DNA of 62,592 nt from Candidatus Omnitrophota bacterium (GCA_903884815.1 CAISGE010000057.1:1-62592), one strand, 5' to 3'. Counted from the first letter of the stretch, positions 51,601-54,091 are shown. The notes: generated by a model not told the origin, from the sequence alone. Made by a program: numbers and translations.

Positions 51601-54091
51601 AGCGGCAATCGAGAAGATATTCAAAGGATATCTCGGTGAATTCCAGAGAAGAAAGCGCGGCCAGAAGCGTTGGAGTGTGGAGGTCGAAGGGCGGCGGGTA
51701 TCGCACAACGCGTCGGCTAATTTTTTCCGGAGTGATTCGGAGGCTGTGCGGGGCGTTGCGGGCTGCCTGTCTTGCGTGCCGCTAATCTTCGTGGCCGGGT
51801 CGGGTAAGGAAAAAACCATGAGTCTCAGGCATTACACGTATTTCGGAAAAGGAGGAATTGCCCTAGGTGAAGAGCCGGAGGATCCTTACGATTTTCTCCG
51901 GATCTTGGATGAATTGCCTGCAGACGCGAGGACCCTCATCTTGACCTACGACCGGTCTCATCGTGAATATTATGAAAAAATCGCCGATGCTTTTCTCCTC
52001 AATTCGGCCGAGGGGGGGCGTGTGTTGATGGTCGAAGCAGAAGCCGGATCTGATAGAGCGGCTATTGTAATGCGCGAAGGGATCGGTCTCTCGTCTCAAT
52101 TGCCAAGAGAGAAAGAGCGAATTGCGGTTCTGTCGTGGAAGGAGGTTGATAGACTCTTTCATGATGGCCCCAAGGTTGAACTTTCGTTTGGGCAGCTGAA
52201 GCTTCGCTCCGAGACGCGGATTAAGAATCTCGCGGAGCTTGAGGCGAGACTGTCCGAACCGACGGTGGCGGTTTTTTCTGACGCGCACGCTAACCTGAAC
52301 AAGCCCGGAGAATTAGGCGAGCAGGCGCGGAAGCTCTCGCGGTATCCCGCTGCTCAGCCAATTCAAATTTTGGGCGAGAACGTTGTTTCCGCTGCAAGGG
52401 AGGAGCGGAATTTGAGGACTTCCGCCGATGAGGTTTTCTCGTTTTTGGGGGATTTTGACGAGGGAGCCAGCAAGTTAGACTCCATTGACCCAAGCCGTCT
52501 TAAATTCCGTCGGGCCGAATATCTTTCTGATGCAGAGAGACGCGTACTGGATATTGCGGAAAGTTTTGATATGTTTTCTGTTCATGGAAACTTAATATGG
52601 GATCGCGTGACTCGACAAGCCATTTTGATTACAGGCGCGCCGGCTACGGGGAAGTCCAATATTACCAGTCGAATGATCGGCTCGGAACGTTTTTCTCTTC
52701 GAGCTGATGATGGCGTGGTCGCGTATTTCGATGAAAAAGGTGTTCTTCAGGCTAGTTATAATTTCTACCCCGCGAAGGAATACCCTCCGAGCAGGAGAAC
52801 GCTGCAAGGCGAACCTGAGTCCTATGCCTCAGCTTCCGATTTGGAAAATCGTTTCGTTCCTGTTGGCGCTATTGTTCATTTAACGCGCAATAAGACGGTG
52901 AAGCATTCTCAAGTTACGAGCGGAAGGTTGGATAAGTATTTTAATGATGATCTGCCAGAAGATAAAATAGACGAAGATAAAGAAAATCGTATCAGAGAAT
53001 CGGATATTTTGGGGATCAATGTTGCGGTCCCCCGGGAGGGTCTCGTTGATTTTGATACTCTGACGGCTGAAATTATAAGACGACTCCCGGATCGGGTCGT
53101 GGATTCCGTGGATGCGAGCCAAATTTCTCAGCCTCGGACACAGCCGAAAAAAAAGCTATTTGTTGCCGGTGCGGGAATAGGTAAAGGGCACCCAAAAGGG
53201 GACAGGCAGCACTCCGAGGCGTCTTCGCGAAACGAAGGACGTCTGTCTATCGGACAGTCAGGGATCCGTCCTGATCGAAGTGATGCTCGGACCGAAATGC
53301 AGGAGGCTTCGGGATCGAAGGTTGCGGATTCAATTCGTGCGGCGCCGCGCGAATTGAAGGAGTCTGGATTGAAGGTTGCAGAGCAAAGGGTTTCTCCTGT
53401 CAGCGCCCGAAGCACACCTGGATTGGCAAGCAGGGTTTCGACACTCCCAACTGCCGGTGAGTCGCGCGGCAACACACCGGGAGCGTCCGGTCGCTCTAAA
53501 ACGGCACCCGCCATGCGGAATCCCGCGCGGAATGCTTTGAAGGTTGCAGGCAAGCGAGTTCCGAGTTCCAACCCCCGTTCTTTCATGGATGCGGTGATGG
53601 GGGAGGATGTGTTCTTTGCGATCGATGCGGCGACGCTCGACAGTCTGGGGCAGGGGGACAAGCTCTGGGATGAGCTTTTGGCGCTGAAGGGGATCTATGG
53701 AAAGAATCTCAAGATCCTTGTGACAGGCGCTGTGACGACGAAGAAAGCGGAGAAGAGGATCGCGGAACTCAAGACCTTCGGGGAACATGTGTTCACGGAA
53801 TCTCAGGCCCTGCAGCTTCCGGAGACGGCGCAAATCATTTATTTTACCAAGGATGCCGAAGCGAAGGCCGAACTTCTGCCCGAAGAGATCCGGAAAAAGG
53901 TCTGGGCCATTTTCGAAGGGATCCGGGATGCGGACTTTATCGCCGGGGTGGAGTTTTCACTGTCGCCCTATTTCGGGGATAGACCGCCGCGGGATGCCCG
54001 CCGGATCATGATGGAGCATTTTGATTTCGATGCCGCCCGCGAACTGAAGCTGCTCCGGGATGCCTACTTCGTCATCTCCTCCGCCGCCTAA
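27662..54091 (+). CDS. Giant modular multidomain protein, 8,809 residues (putative polyprotein or membrane scaffold)
   Basis: One uninterrupted frame of 26.4 kb, starting ATG 27662 (AAAGGA about 10 bases upstream). Residues 1-39 are a signal peptide or anchor ending in ALA before QT. Modules in order (entered separately): TIKI/ChaN-like, S2P-like, 2H-like, DUF218, HD, unknown, membrane bundle, Rossmann-like, unknown, PLP lyase, unknown, sigma-70-like, J-like, HAD, uridine-kinase-like, unknown, methyltransferase, HD, SbmA-like membrane domain, HAD, a duplicated 165-residue module around HEAT-like repeats, helical region, one membrane helix, HPr-kinase-like, low-complexity linker, C-terminal domain. 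Short linkers R-[AST]-E-[KT]-R sit at most borders. Heptad repeats are inserted at five places in the first 510 residues. ATP-, PLP- and SAM-dependent folds after a signal peptide are hard to reconcile with a periplasmic location. Giant frames are known in Omnitrophota; this domain set is unfamiliar to me. Function unknown. Confidence 0.9.
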   Translation: MTSASNPFKIRLFLRAVALATLFLFTFTSIAPSPNALAQTSTSNPKVPGGDPLSALTGQVLDGKIVIPPELGTVDEIYRAERGAGNGERNNENVSRLPLTVPRHDRMVVFIQDAHDSLEAQENIAKIIQHLVANYGVKTVFEEGYEGPVPTDDYFGFIKDPAIKQKVSYFFLDHLRIGGAEYAHINRTAYGVRSTAIEKDPLSAAPYAVRLTPSADWQLIGADSLKLHKENVDQYRLSAEKKDSISRDLRAFDKELRALSDRRFPKELKEWIKIKEQFDSKKLDLFTYLERTLPLVRSTEYGVQGAESSSTNSPYAVRRTPSLDIATPLLRFIVDAVKSNDPAVIEKAKHIDAREVFGELEKLEIAIVNDQLTDVTDRELYSHYKTVQLLKRLNELEVSQEEYSALRASVELGVRSLEQSSEHRTQNSELFNTQALGQFIHANANKPLVLSKQWGRNIQEAVKFYEIAQERDGALSEVLDKYLLNGRNAQRATVNENANTSNSELQTQNTKSAGTEPAILVYGGFHKENIKRLLEAKGISYVVVSPKITKPSRRHEDFYKKLMTDGMLPFEKMLGPATALTAEHVWVLPNGRGEVQAVSRALLENPAADLETLDRVVGVFKLDTGIPLGITPGTVIRAEAQSGKPVKSVSADASASTTDRHSKNSVSTTWVNKAWGYFIGTLLVLPGYMFAAGMGIGLTLLLFFRHKHLVSGPLLWPDSSSQLIWEFGLIFQIANFIHYFGHALFGTLAGAKTTIHILGDKLLSYRYRYQRIVYLLGGPLTNSLTGVGAYFLTGYLMVANPYIQQAIDIIIFWSMAMGIGALVPVSKHRGGGLIWTLLAQELQGTGDRSEGEGRRSEKRAEIKKMNEAMQAVYDKIFAAAEAAEDFDPTKVTTELMAEDSQAVSIEFVLKDQGAKDYQALLNGTRGIRKEIEGAINAQAGEIFWNAEEELHHVAFSPAKKFIPARDIPSAATTAATRQKAKRVFSRTPSFNIRWQGITMGANGVILLQGFVDSPGISRFRKALSKIFPKLQFPGVAEPNIVYVTLGRFNGPIGKVRYRALIDAVSKLRSLNLGSMRFRHADYFLVTLKKGNHVGQETKESLVGMDLAGKHRSEVTSTSNTSRTSPDSLDALSEMKVSEATREARVAFLRDFKAYLDWLSEGDVVSDDDPPDAALMAGNPDIENYLAFIEQWQRWYFLGYRVPVMLAGGQGRGTRAMYEAVRGYLESNHLSHVTMPEWSDTLEETDLFKVLLRAFNVAPGVSVHDAMKKEDLLHREEQGSKNTSQNFEYTKKAAQNVIAALPAREGKRRVLIVSRPDLLRRAALTAYNVWGHTEDWEMLRYNGRPVDVASASDTQLLNWLVYTVLGGKLENIASSNPQDPWIGEIRGIRDQARILKESTGLELYPQDAIRRGEELFLAAIASGTKFYHALQEDPAIEMVHDPRDGRFTVSTRAEAWDGDGADNRGARIPELWDTRENNKLREKLDAVLATSPYQAEGLLDFIKNDLGLDGPARSLRRSLNWRVEPEYLGWLWDHTLGVMKNFEKYGFPQKLSEIGRSDLLPLVRFALAVHDLGKIESFKEHHRESKKIVSLLMFRLGFEKPEIDFVCALIQGDPIGLLLQEGISFGEAYLQISEMAASAGLPIYDFFEILTFYYFVDASTWVGNLFVVPAGSLSLTLKRSDYTEPFFTLRDKIRTQNPARAETRFGKPPETDTNQNLSRNEARPARKQGEAPSLFPGNVLEPLREGFQHLFRLFEYRRLRRAEDPAIDQTMIPEILESHDRLIHDLLDRLDGGNPRVTYVYPAPGLDPSIARHRRVYPINRHSEDFDRAEAFIRKWLPATAETILKAYRANLVHRKALDLFDPSVYEPFMKEGRDPIVFVFKGFLGASPEVATGQERLKDTQEAMDFIFHRLLKPGDKVLILSARDAERIAAYDHGLQTMADVSFNGSQNNGLYVDGKELFFTNRILILMRPEGNRRGGLGQDSRFKTSEIKTDNGEASLTVDRGMSTREKKIRIAAVMGSVAVGLVVLQWTLHSLTGFDLWQTFRQAQKSPGWESAAIAAGISLVSGFSAQLCGMYLSTTATRRTPLVLTVMFGMQAVWRPVLGAYQAALNWFIDAHFSEPALRALVALALSIPLSALFDFFVPKFLGWIDAKVHLSQGNDAFAEEIRSDLVSRRQFWRVLDGVIARLASSFMQHAFVQNLFKLDLRPLILFGASFFTNTFRSRVASDKHSRIKTKRVVAVALAASVLCFVVSVTTGLTALFLTAVSAVYFYRRNGPSLLNGENVPSAGQESKTIRRAETRQHEQPQDTPEWLREVYKKAGVRERPSDDGGQHLGPVVVTRTSLLERIASALEIDKDRPMTLIVPGSGGLDFEIQLARKFPKLRIIAIEERENLNQRARKIVEAAAELGEINREQVVLEQGDFNDKRFQHYFQEADRMHYYEHGTTDSGRLVETLEVALTKPGVKIVTSDSALGPFSEGIPGVFDVGNGDLGDLLYVGFDGFMVGDDIRLFERNLSEVRPPKKTEWLETRLTIQGEPVIVKTGPKESPRGSITTHVTAKDHLGRISILFTGSELNQWNNFSPEDMHRLVVETIEQNPGDYKWKFFDFINNQPFWFSEGELHPTLQLPALVIIERIKTSPWDISVWPANQDVKNEITFRLPAGGLVDDLRVGSVAIKLAVDAGRPGNFRMSFSAVPSSRAKDKQDRFWQSDELECSGAHFQELLAKFLTEEHRLTDGGSSRYGEKLPPISVRLTFPTVRAEKRDETTPETDPFSREALLKVHERLKPYITRTPLVPLPSLDERTGQRVFIKDESRQSGAAFKARGVTYEVFQAIEDVILHNPELLKKGLKIVTQTDGNHGGAMIRAVTSAIQAFSVAYPDLAEDIRKIEPMIFTFRDVSPVKIEAMQKALEEYRELVGDAEDSKGMIDDRYRDYGDALAERQRYIAAQNGSAPGLARYMEHGGTEIMQGHATAAIEIVEQLREAGIRDEQKVCLMLPVGAGGPLGLAAAIKAFRPNTTVVMVQTPRYGAFVKSYYTGKMEQNDSSLDPFTVRIPVGGALTPFIYEDGIAVDGPEFKEALDIAQKYLDGALLADPERALNEGAPRMLRDMDAYYARQDGSEGVVGGTTAITVDALRNLGNVNEALLKAHHWDPAEYESQSEGARRVIREADVVVLFGTEGTLEPGIMDHTRRLAEAIGIRSEKRNGGTPVEGEGLEAQRKVLDRAGMTEISRDQFNSWMFKGGKIPDGAYFIQQGVKNNRAALSYGARQSARKMVFYGLPNNRTVALQNWIYVFGQGKHGEYATIYDLDRFVPYNGSIPQTTYVRRSQDVIAKDYLGVRNIIDASKGIPIPAGEQRIAVANILAGAKGIGTVTIESGDEKEQFVIPKAVMDAYREKYADIFQEKGILGQRAVIRIEDDPHHGQIINIYLMQEYLESQENENDDREALSTYRCKPGKKKTPVDLAKLDAFTFLEGQDPFGLLEREFEANIAIQARPDGGKKYMIWFSLEGQSKGLQVYDDFNEFYDKETGFPLQGRAIVRLRHDAELGFYLEARDKMTGSVISTYVRLPGQKKPRFVYLGKWSLIRWGNGEKTSDGKGVAPQLYRHTRPVAPLSQYEKSGPQVFEGGTELYYEGRNTIFAGMRELIGKIPLFKPVIADNGEYLVEVHAAAAYEEDHQRPADYIYYFDPQIKKPILLFSPHRFLSLEKSARAGRRLLEKFPQYRSVIYRALADCLVSKNPTAADKHRNLALLNCFKAMTAEDRETLLYVARKIARFFSSRSGYDDGEWGSAESAMDGFLRNLPEEFLYREGETERVKAYRAFVGEAGQSSDLSNDVHFFIREAYSHKLLSPLGEIYYAMKYHMGDESARETLVHANLRLLLFYARKFGNTGFDLMDLVHAGYGASSEGEQETKIKRKAKGLAAAVEMWNPGYGTTLGTYLSVAINRSMADHIARHRTSIRVPKEALEKWYDFREDLAEANRLTGKKFRIDGPLVPDELAQYVNGAVGSEWTGRNVRDIRHAANAQALSVDAPKGEDDDRDLHETVEAPEGSSPERQLKDEFFTYVFDLMERSRRFLPDKFPKACEIVKLKYDNDPVLTNEDIGDLLGVTRSRVQQVLSRVERILRAAVEREGLDREDFAEKWFQRGQETRDRRPTVLTRSEKRDENAATPPIPGNGEGVVPTIPGRDRGQEAGILVPVTKIHEFTQTIPRIAEAVLDASGAEAQGSLRKIFGRETGPGQYLALLSDGVPGVIVHRNGSGDQIIYAGIDSITDDVFRDWTRATHKNFGVQWQLSGPKYSLSAVMESGNLTGVHVSMAAGRDRNKRNRSKVLPYERGTLEGGLYVDGSGLVRAEEGSSPAYQRFARALNIVSGHSSFEKDVKQALKDGVQIFFQDARLDHVSAPDPWVWIISRSWVEPWEADSAKSLHFALITNGMEGVKYRSFRSRVSAHSPAGKGLSLSASYKTLNLPEGASKEEVKKAFREKALRYLPELNDGNEDGLPKFHEAKAAYEVILRNFRAETRSQEIFLPPGFDPDAPVRIGAIVADVDNTVIKGDQILSGANGDVFTEALERDKKVILISGSPYHEHYDGGDFSEASLRRRIVNPSRENLRRKDAIGAMRNLRVRYIQGRGLVTFDEHAQESIHERTDKIIPTETQAQMGRLLAAALICKAKGWSVDAFWANPLRTQVWTAVSGSVRDELKRLEQLVKQETGFKNVQFWAWGNEFSFVFFDPGVPEGAEVIQTALAFKSKAGYGFSLEDYLPTGGGNFAKFSTLLKKDVIAEELRALDFKGAVLAAGDSATDDFLKLLPRAFTRPFLFLPVYFGPARDMAGSPHVIVARDEHGQDNIKTKGFEPVLRAVLEAEDQGLTYRDLKIFEGGRYSLRDLEAQGIPIHNFRTEKRDDNAGTPLIPGNGGVPTRTETRSQSVDKVVKEVVKARERRVTLIGGPSGAGKTTLIRALKAGFVGAGSELCAISVDNYIRPTDELPLFLGKPSFEHPGSYAHEKVIRHAESLLAGVPVMLPRDIFDENAVPEISSLAPGGVLGLDGLHTLSPLYYDALASYDPLSIFYSAHSTLRFLRRIKRDMTVRQYHDPLGILRIWRIVLATENDFVLPTRERAHYLIDHDDPNEELHLYGELEGVLRDLRRREEVVQDPHLYSILDDVERRISEIRSIPRAAGDKPRTEKRTLRTQIVPSSKLEPLTAGQVEREFKALVDSGVEFKVPGKAKEDPRSLLSLGYTPKYKIKLFDTTYYLSNVRKDGTEIPLVAYVVQKSPQTGKPVIYARLFYKDYSMIWRSASHFRGSEAGIDWFGKGDFEPFSKSGLEHLYSMEETTNLPLEIQSALDEVGTKVENPKVDFKVAYRVLRGGMHERSAPYADFTKQRALARQNKRNLINGGKLIAFFDRKNDPSTLKFVDGYEPDFKAGIVEVSQDPGPRTHYYGGTLTKYRILSKNRKVQYQFVSGPQHTWVNPPQALTTGIMTYGVRSTDVFASDDLFVPGFDYHYTEDDGTPYSQIPAGYAGKLNPYFEYLADASAWHEKLPVIRQFKREVLARGIKTPNFIFASKTRHETRAIRSETRRDKKLDAELLWQRAMDASPVLREAQENFDRSGAAAISNKQYWDGIIDGFEPGKERDARHPDVRKYMRKFLAGLPSGKQSSIFEVGMGYGRSLEIFREEGYADLSGVDIAAEATERVRGKFGEDAASPRFFTGDFVDLDLEQQYDGVFASDVLLYLSPFDQFRAFLKIKAMLKPGGSLFIRMAPGKNEVAFKLDKVTKEPRGWVFLVDQAYLRAMLEAAGLKVDGAVEPITLPINIGTPDSKGQDYLITFARSSTAGVEEIAKLLTGIPDLKERLALPHYNSKWHREGGEPPNQPDDAKLEDHVQKILDSLDGIKEGSLIVEDQFLELIVLVLQQLLRRPEDLYATALIHDLGMMETAEQKENGDWSFHGHEEALLALLRENSVQYHEKDLSPEVLLAAQYHDMHWKIDYEKPGAFEELVKQMRRDFKGSDAAFIEAVKFMVAFSTADTLGSVREGGQPGDLGTVLEFYRQFQKEMGLAVAPTSENESPEALRAAKDTLVNELKKFPSHRLSFEQEADEKSILRKYRAVGYAVALFGIIPFAYAVYSLWGPGVWFSDFNGKGYHLFTGKEFIAKEYPILLTYVLAWLGSLYFIPSILKYLKRRNHSPLWRTLLKTKWREMLSRIQHGGAAEYSGATPPSSPPKGVLRNIFRLFREAFTASPLKKLLRNYIGAIILFSVVEILTLARMAQNIGHYLDAYFSHNNSEMVLTAQIFIWLLPTLLLARWSLWQAQGLAKRFLRIMVTDKELELLSLALSQDRGSNIDDADQRFAVDPLELANIYIDLPVLFFQNAFRIVLFSTMLAQLFAWGFGIAVLSLVPIAIITWNSLRMTKSIPGLVEIVSQSEASNRGKLVTVFKNMSFHKTRQIFSQIIEILCDSFWDASEAGIANTLRETYNASVNSLSTEIAAKLPYALILLLVGMPGVTYGSVVFMLGAVFVIQDSARFFSDKANDFKRLFAFTRRIEREEASLAGEEPPRSEVRARNVVDWPFYGGTLYQQDNLLELQQTSAEYPFTVIFDLFGMLLYPDPQYPPREVAGRKLYEKWLPKEGAIELVRSIREKGGQIVLWSDMDRPFVEANLREHLSGAAGLFDLILTGENDLLPGKQGLPGPEQLIPLFRSLGLSADLAARESQNFKPRLKHASMIFGRGRAAIFDDNPEELAELSAASPFGSFLVIPVRTQSPTVHDIFGMEMFEAWAQAHNELDLGEGMMRSLELLWDDGDNLLLDERPVELPSWAEAREIPTFEELCAYGDNNVRMSDPRSWELSALDKKNYEEMKDWDWERLGNEFVALFREKCFIVLNDLSLESVGGREFLEKFMDQLVYGMKGTDNAEFWFPGEGIDHYWSPALHGANDLMALLVLKKFKEQGYPDPKATYEEQRSRYRVLLICLREEWDGLAAEINRAENRFQNSAGQSEQAFRDALPAAQEFEDNDEKFGLVDAAAMAAENLAASARASGPRLSAEGLAALRILASSEEFDSFSRRMRESFVNCLAELYSIYPEVTDFFAERLVVDANEFVRSACARALEEIILRRNADVGATILGKIRGVAEGTRRDWAWEVCKRIIEGAGKDHGQSHGDLDEDSGRATTPAVPELPDAATKAQDGLAAEINRAETRSIPTFTELLSQKENKKILSDPRDWQLSELDRKYYAEIKTGDVEKLGVELREFFRAEIMVPINDASLLEITEGREFLIKFIDHLVFWEKESEPEGIWHPGMGMDHYWTPAFYATDKMIASILIDKFEKQQVPDPKAKFEDYLSRYRALLVHLAEEWDGLAAEINRAETRSTRDEDVQHAKNLLNFVFYGGEHRSPSAWAIELIDQIAPELTANFEGMKNGKYPVAVIHLLETSLTREWMRKNLSGKDGTRFQTWARDIVFPLITLYGDNSAGELFPVLKKIAKELLAVGSIPKSSAGVDDVLEGRITLHLTGIYLRPESTVQEQLLMDPEIQDIFLARYHASVQKKKNLQFFHESQSVLTIISEVSKLAPSRRRARILQPWIDRVIAFTLEKERGDRFVYYLNAAEYEKSNESLLCRLIALDPERFNNEPFLQKLLDPFFVKSESGYDQGSVPALIALDLLQKKLKRKGEAFPEGVTQRLREFVNEHPELAGIMSGWFDRSRIPGSPVARKFLKQFKRRSEGRANQGTAAGQDQEIRRAGWTGRVAEMVAVVRKHPALILVAVVPFAWVPAAVVYLVHRFVMKKQHFASVFAEISDGEGTQEILRNSEGQSRGDVLSQDFLKAMLDSVQRIYKWDHEKGTAVLLKPTIREILQNIDAGNWGFFGLSAEQISKLQDIQTWPKDRLSREWADVCSFQFSDLDRMLEVLSGLKARGALPENEAKEYAPDEWRHVVYYALSNYALLNKNLKNPSLDDSNRRLMEDLLSPTEQQMLLAIEILRRWAAPDPSQRNEVRGEKREKAAIEKIFKGYLGEFQRRKRGQKRWSVEVEGRRVSHNASANFFRSDSEAVRGVAGCLSCVPLIFVAGSGKEKTMSLRHYTYFGKGGIALGEEPEDPYDFLRILDELPADARTLILTYDRSHREYYEKIADAFLLNSAEGGRVLMVEAEAGSDRAAIVMREGIGLSSQLPREKERIAVLSWKEVDRLFHDGPKVELSFGQLKLRSETRIKNLAELEARLSEPTVAVFSDAHANLNKPGELGEQARKLSRYPAAQPIQILGENVVSAAREERNLRTSADEVFSFLGDFDEGASKLDSIDPSRLKFRRAEYLSDAERRVLDIAESFDMFSVHGNLIWDRVTRQAILITGAPATGKSNITSRMIGSERFSLRADDGVVAYFDEKGVLQASYNFYPAKEYPPSRRTLQGEPESYASASDLENRFVPVGAIVHLTRNKTVKHSQVTSGRLDKYFNDDLPEDKIDEDKENRIRESDILGINVAVPREGLVDFDTLTAEIIRRLPDRVVDSVDASQISQPRTQPKKKLFVAGAGIGKGHPKGDRQHSEASSRNEGRLSIGQSGIRPDRSDARTEMQEASGSKVADSIRAAPRELKESGLKVAEQRVSPVSARSTPGLASRVSTLPTAGESRGNTPGASGRSKTAPAMRNPARNALKVAGKRVPSSNPRSFMDAVMGEDVFFAIDAATLDSLGQGDKLWDELLALKGIYGKNLKILVTGAVTTKKAEKRIAELKTFGEHVFTESQALQLPETAQIIYFTKDAEAKAELLPEEIRKKVWAIFEGIRDADFIAGVEFSLSPYFGDRPPRDARRIMMEHFDFDAARELKLLRDAYFVISSAA
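27899..27970. repeat. 7-bp repeats in the giant gene, GGGGAAC family
   Basis: Units GAACGGG, GAGCGGG, GAACGGG, GAACGAA, then inverted GTTTGCC, GTTAACC, GTTCCCC. They are translated as a polar stretch (ERGAGNGERNNEN, then LPLTVP) between signal peptide and first domain, residues about 80-104. Confidence 0.75.
28220..28303. repeat. 7-bp repeats in the giant gene, GTACGGC family, inverted pair 1
   Basis: The left arm (28220-28249) has CGTACGG three times and AGTACGG. The right arm (28274-28303) has CCTTACG, CCGTACG, CCTTACA. Translated as RTAYGVRSTA and PYAVRLTPSA inside the first domain. Confidence 0.85.
28545..28628. repeat. 7-bp repeats in the giant gene, GTACGGA family, inverted pair 2
   Basis: The left arm (28545-28580) has GTACGGA three times. 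The right arm (28600-28628) has CCGTACG three times, then CCGTACT. Translated as VRSTEYGVQG and SPYAVRRTPSL. Confidence 0.85.
28896..28944. repeat. 7-bp repeats in the giant gene, GGAGTTC/GAACTC family
   Basis: The left arm reads TTGGAGT, TCGGAGT, TTAGAG. The right arm reads CTCCGAA, CACCGAA, CTCAGAA, CTC. Translated as LGVRSLEQSSEHRTQNSE. Confidence 0.7.
29114..29190. repeat. Two different 7-bp repeat families side by side in the giant gene
   Basis: 29114-29148 is the CAACG family (GCAACGC, ACAACGC, GCAACGG, TCAACGA). 29161-29190 is the GAACTCC family (TTCGAAC, TCCGAAC, TCCAAAC, TCAGAAC). Translated as NAQRATVNENANTSNSELQTQN. Confidence 0.75.
29665..30180 (+). other. Giant protein domain 2: S2P/M50-like membrane domain lacking the catalytic Glu (residues about 668-840)
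   Basis: Several hydrophobic helices surround HYFGH (His738, His742), where site-2 proteases have HExxH; the Glu is Tyr. A GGPLTNSLTG segment follows near residue 776, at the place of the second M50 motif. It is probably an inactive relative, or a metal site without protease activity. Confidence 0.5.
30240..30950 (+). other. Giant protein domain 3: 2H-phosphoesterase-like (residues about 860-1095)
   Basis: ELHHVAFSP, NIVYVTLGRFNGPIG and ADYFLVTL fall where 2H (LigT-like) enzymes carry their two H-x-[TS] motifs, but the His of both usual motifs is not clearly kept. Low certainty. Confidence 0.3.
31190..31990 (+). other. Giant protein domain 4: DUF218/YdcF-like (residues about 1177-1443)
   Basis: VPVMLAGGQGRGTRAMYEA, then EEQGSKNTSQNFEYTK and RRVLIVSRPDLLRRAAL follow the DUF218 order (GG-rich loop, Glu-x-x-Ser-x-x-Thr-x-x-Asn, then an Arg-Ala motif). 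DUF218 proteins include SanA and YdcF, envelope-associated proteins of uncertain reaction. Confidence 0.55.
32210..32720 (+). other. Giant protein domain 5: HD-type phosphohydrolase (residues about 1517-1686)
   Basis: WDHTLGVMKN gives the first His, AVHDLGKIESF gives His1569-Asp1570, and HHRESKKIV follows. This fits the HD superfamily of metal-dependent phosphohydrolases. It ends at the linker RAETR (Arg1699). Confidence 0.6.
33675..34500 (+). other. Giant protein domain 6: multi-pass membrane bundle (residues about 2005-2280)
   Basis: Five to seven hydrophobic segments, among them AAVMGSVAVGLVVLQWTL and LVALALSIPLSALFDFFV. No family recognised. The linker RAETR (Arg2297) follows. Confidence 0.5.
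34590..35260 (+). other. Giant protein domain 7: Rossmann-like, methyltransferase-related (residues about 2310-2533)
   Basis: LIVPGSGGLDFEIQLARKF followed by LRIIAIEE looks like the cofactor loop and acidic strand end of a class I methyltransferase, with PGSGG in place of the usual GxGxG. The rest is unrecognised. Confidence 0.35.
35963..37250 (+). other. Giant protein domain 8: PLP-dependent fold-type II lyase/threonine-dehydratase-like (residues about 2768-3197)
   Basis: ITRTPLVPLPSL, FIKDESRQSGAAFKARG with Schiff-base Lys2821, TDGNHGG (substrate loop), LMLPVGAGGPLGLAA (phosphate loop). Key residues are intact, so activity as an amino-acid ammonia-lyase or related enzyme is possible. Bounded by RAEKR (Arg2758) and RSEKR (Arg3198). 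Confidence 0.75.
39100..40085 (+). other. Giant protein domain 9: sigma-70-like regions 2, 3 and 4 (residues about 3813-4142)
   Basis: Region 2: VHANLRLLLFYARKFG, FDLMDLVHAGYG, GTTLGTYLSVAINRSMADHI, IRVPKEALE. Region 3-like: LVPDELAQYVNGAVGSEW, then LSVDAPKGEDDDRDLHETVE. Region 4: TNEDIGDLLGVTRSRVQQVL, a helix-turn-helix. This order is that of a group 2/3 sigma factor. Followed by RSEKR (Arg4155). Confidence 0.75.
40124..40181 (+). repeat. Extended linker, copy 1
   Basis: This 58-bp segment is about 91 percent identical to 42332-42389. Translated as RSEKRDENAATPPIPGNGEG. Confidence 0.8.
41020..41197 (+). other. Giant protein domain 10: J-like domain without HPD (residues about 4454-4512)
   Basis: SYKTLNLPEGASKEEVKKAF, REKALRYLPEL and FHEAKAAYEVIL follow helices I-IV of a DnaJ domain. 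The His-Pro-Asp tripeptide needed to stimulate DnaK reads Leu-Pro-Glu. Confidence 0.6.
41240..42290 (+). other. Giant protein domain 11: HAD-superfamily hydrolase (residues about 4527-4876)
   Basis: DVDNT (Asp4541, Asp4543), VILISGSPYH and AAGDSATDDFLKLLP give HAD motifs I, II and IV with the catalytic Asp pair intact. A large cap lies between motifs II and IV. Confidence 0.65.
42332..42389 (+). repeat. Extended linker, copy 2
   Basis: It pairs with 40124-40181 (5 differences in 58 bases). Translated as RTEKRDDNAGTPLIPGNGG. Its reverse complement matches part of the intergenic palindrome at 27371-27426. Confidence 0.8.
42450..43165 (+). other. Giant protein domain 12: uridine-kinase/phosphoribulokinase-like P-loop (residues about 4930-5168)
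   Basis: Walker A GGPSGAGKTT (Lys4947), ISVDNYI, HPGSYAHEKVI, GLDGLHTLSPLYYD and RRIKRDMTVRQY follow the uridine-kinase order. Bounded by RTETR (Arg4913) and RTEKR (Arg5176). Confidence 0.7.
44560..45140 (+). other. Giant protein domain 13: class I SAM-dependent methyltransferase (residues about 5633-5826)
   Basis: IFEVGMGYGRSLEIF (motif I), LSGVDIAAEA (acidic end of strand 2), YDGVFASDVLLYL and MLKPGGSLFIRM. The region before it (5180-5560) is an unrecognised domain with YKIKLFDTTYYLSNVRKDG. Confidence 0.7.
45150..45820 (+). other. Giant protein domain 14: second HD domain (residues about 5830-6053)
   Basis: ATALIHDLGMMETAEQ (His5920, Asp5921), FHGHEEALLALL and AAQYHDMHW give the metal ligands of an HD phosphohydrolase. 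Confidence 0.6.
45930..47290 (+). other. Giant protein domain 15: SbmA/ABC_membrane_2-like transmembrane domain without ATPase (residues about 6090-6543)
   Basis: About six membrane helices with DDADQRFAVDPLELANI near residue 6332, the DQR motif of SbmA and peroxisomal-type ABC transmembrane domains. No nucleotide-binding domain follows; the linker-like RSEVR (Arg6546) and a HAD-like domain come next. Confidence 0.55.
47340..47960 (+). other. Giant protein domain 16: degenerate HAD/FCP1-like domain (residues about 6560-6767)
   Basis: TVIFDLFGMLLYP, QIVLWSDMDRPF and AAIFDDNPEEL mark HAD motifs. The second Asp of motif I is absent (DLFG), so phosphatase activity is doubtful. Confidence 0.5.
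48088..49714 (+). other. Giant protein: 165-residue module duplicated around HEAT-like repeats
   Basis: Copy 1 (48088-48585) and copy 2 (49208-49714) share IPTF, DPRxWxLSxLD, GREFL, GMDHYW-like and SRYRxLL elements and both end in EEWDGLAAEINRAE. The nucleotides for DGLAAEINRAE occur three times (48548, 49173, 49678) almost unchanged. Between the copies, residues about 7000-7137 look like HEAT repeats (DANEFVRSACARALEEI). Confidence 0.75.
52565..53100 (+). other. Giant protein domain 17: HPr-kinase-like P-loop (residues about 8302-8480)
   Basis: SVHGNLIWDRVTRQAILITG, then GAPATGKS (Lys8331) and FSLRADDGVVAYFD resemble the C-terminal domain of HPr kinase/phosphorylase (His-Gly, P-loop, Asp-Asp). 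No PTS gene is seen nearby. Confidence 0.6.
53190..53580 (+). other. Giant protein: repeat-rich low-complexity linker (residues about 8510-8640)
   Basis: Ser/Arg/Ala-rich sequence with three copies of KVA[DEG] encoded by almost the same 12-15 bases (GAAGGTTGC, at 53316, 53372 and 53540). A 30-bp near-perfect palindrome with no loop lies at 53329-53358, and a smaller one (CCGGTG/CACCGG) near 53453-53482. Confidence 0.65.
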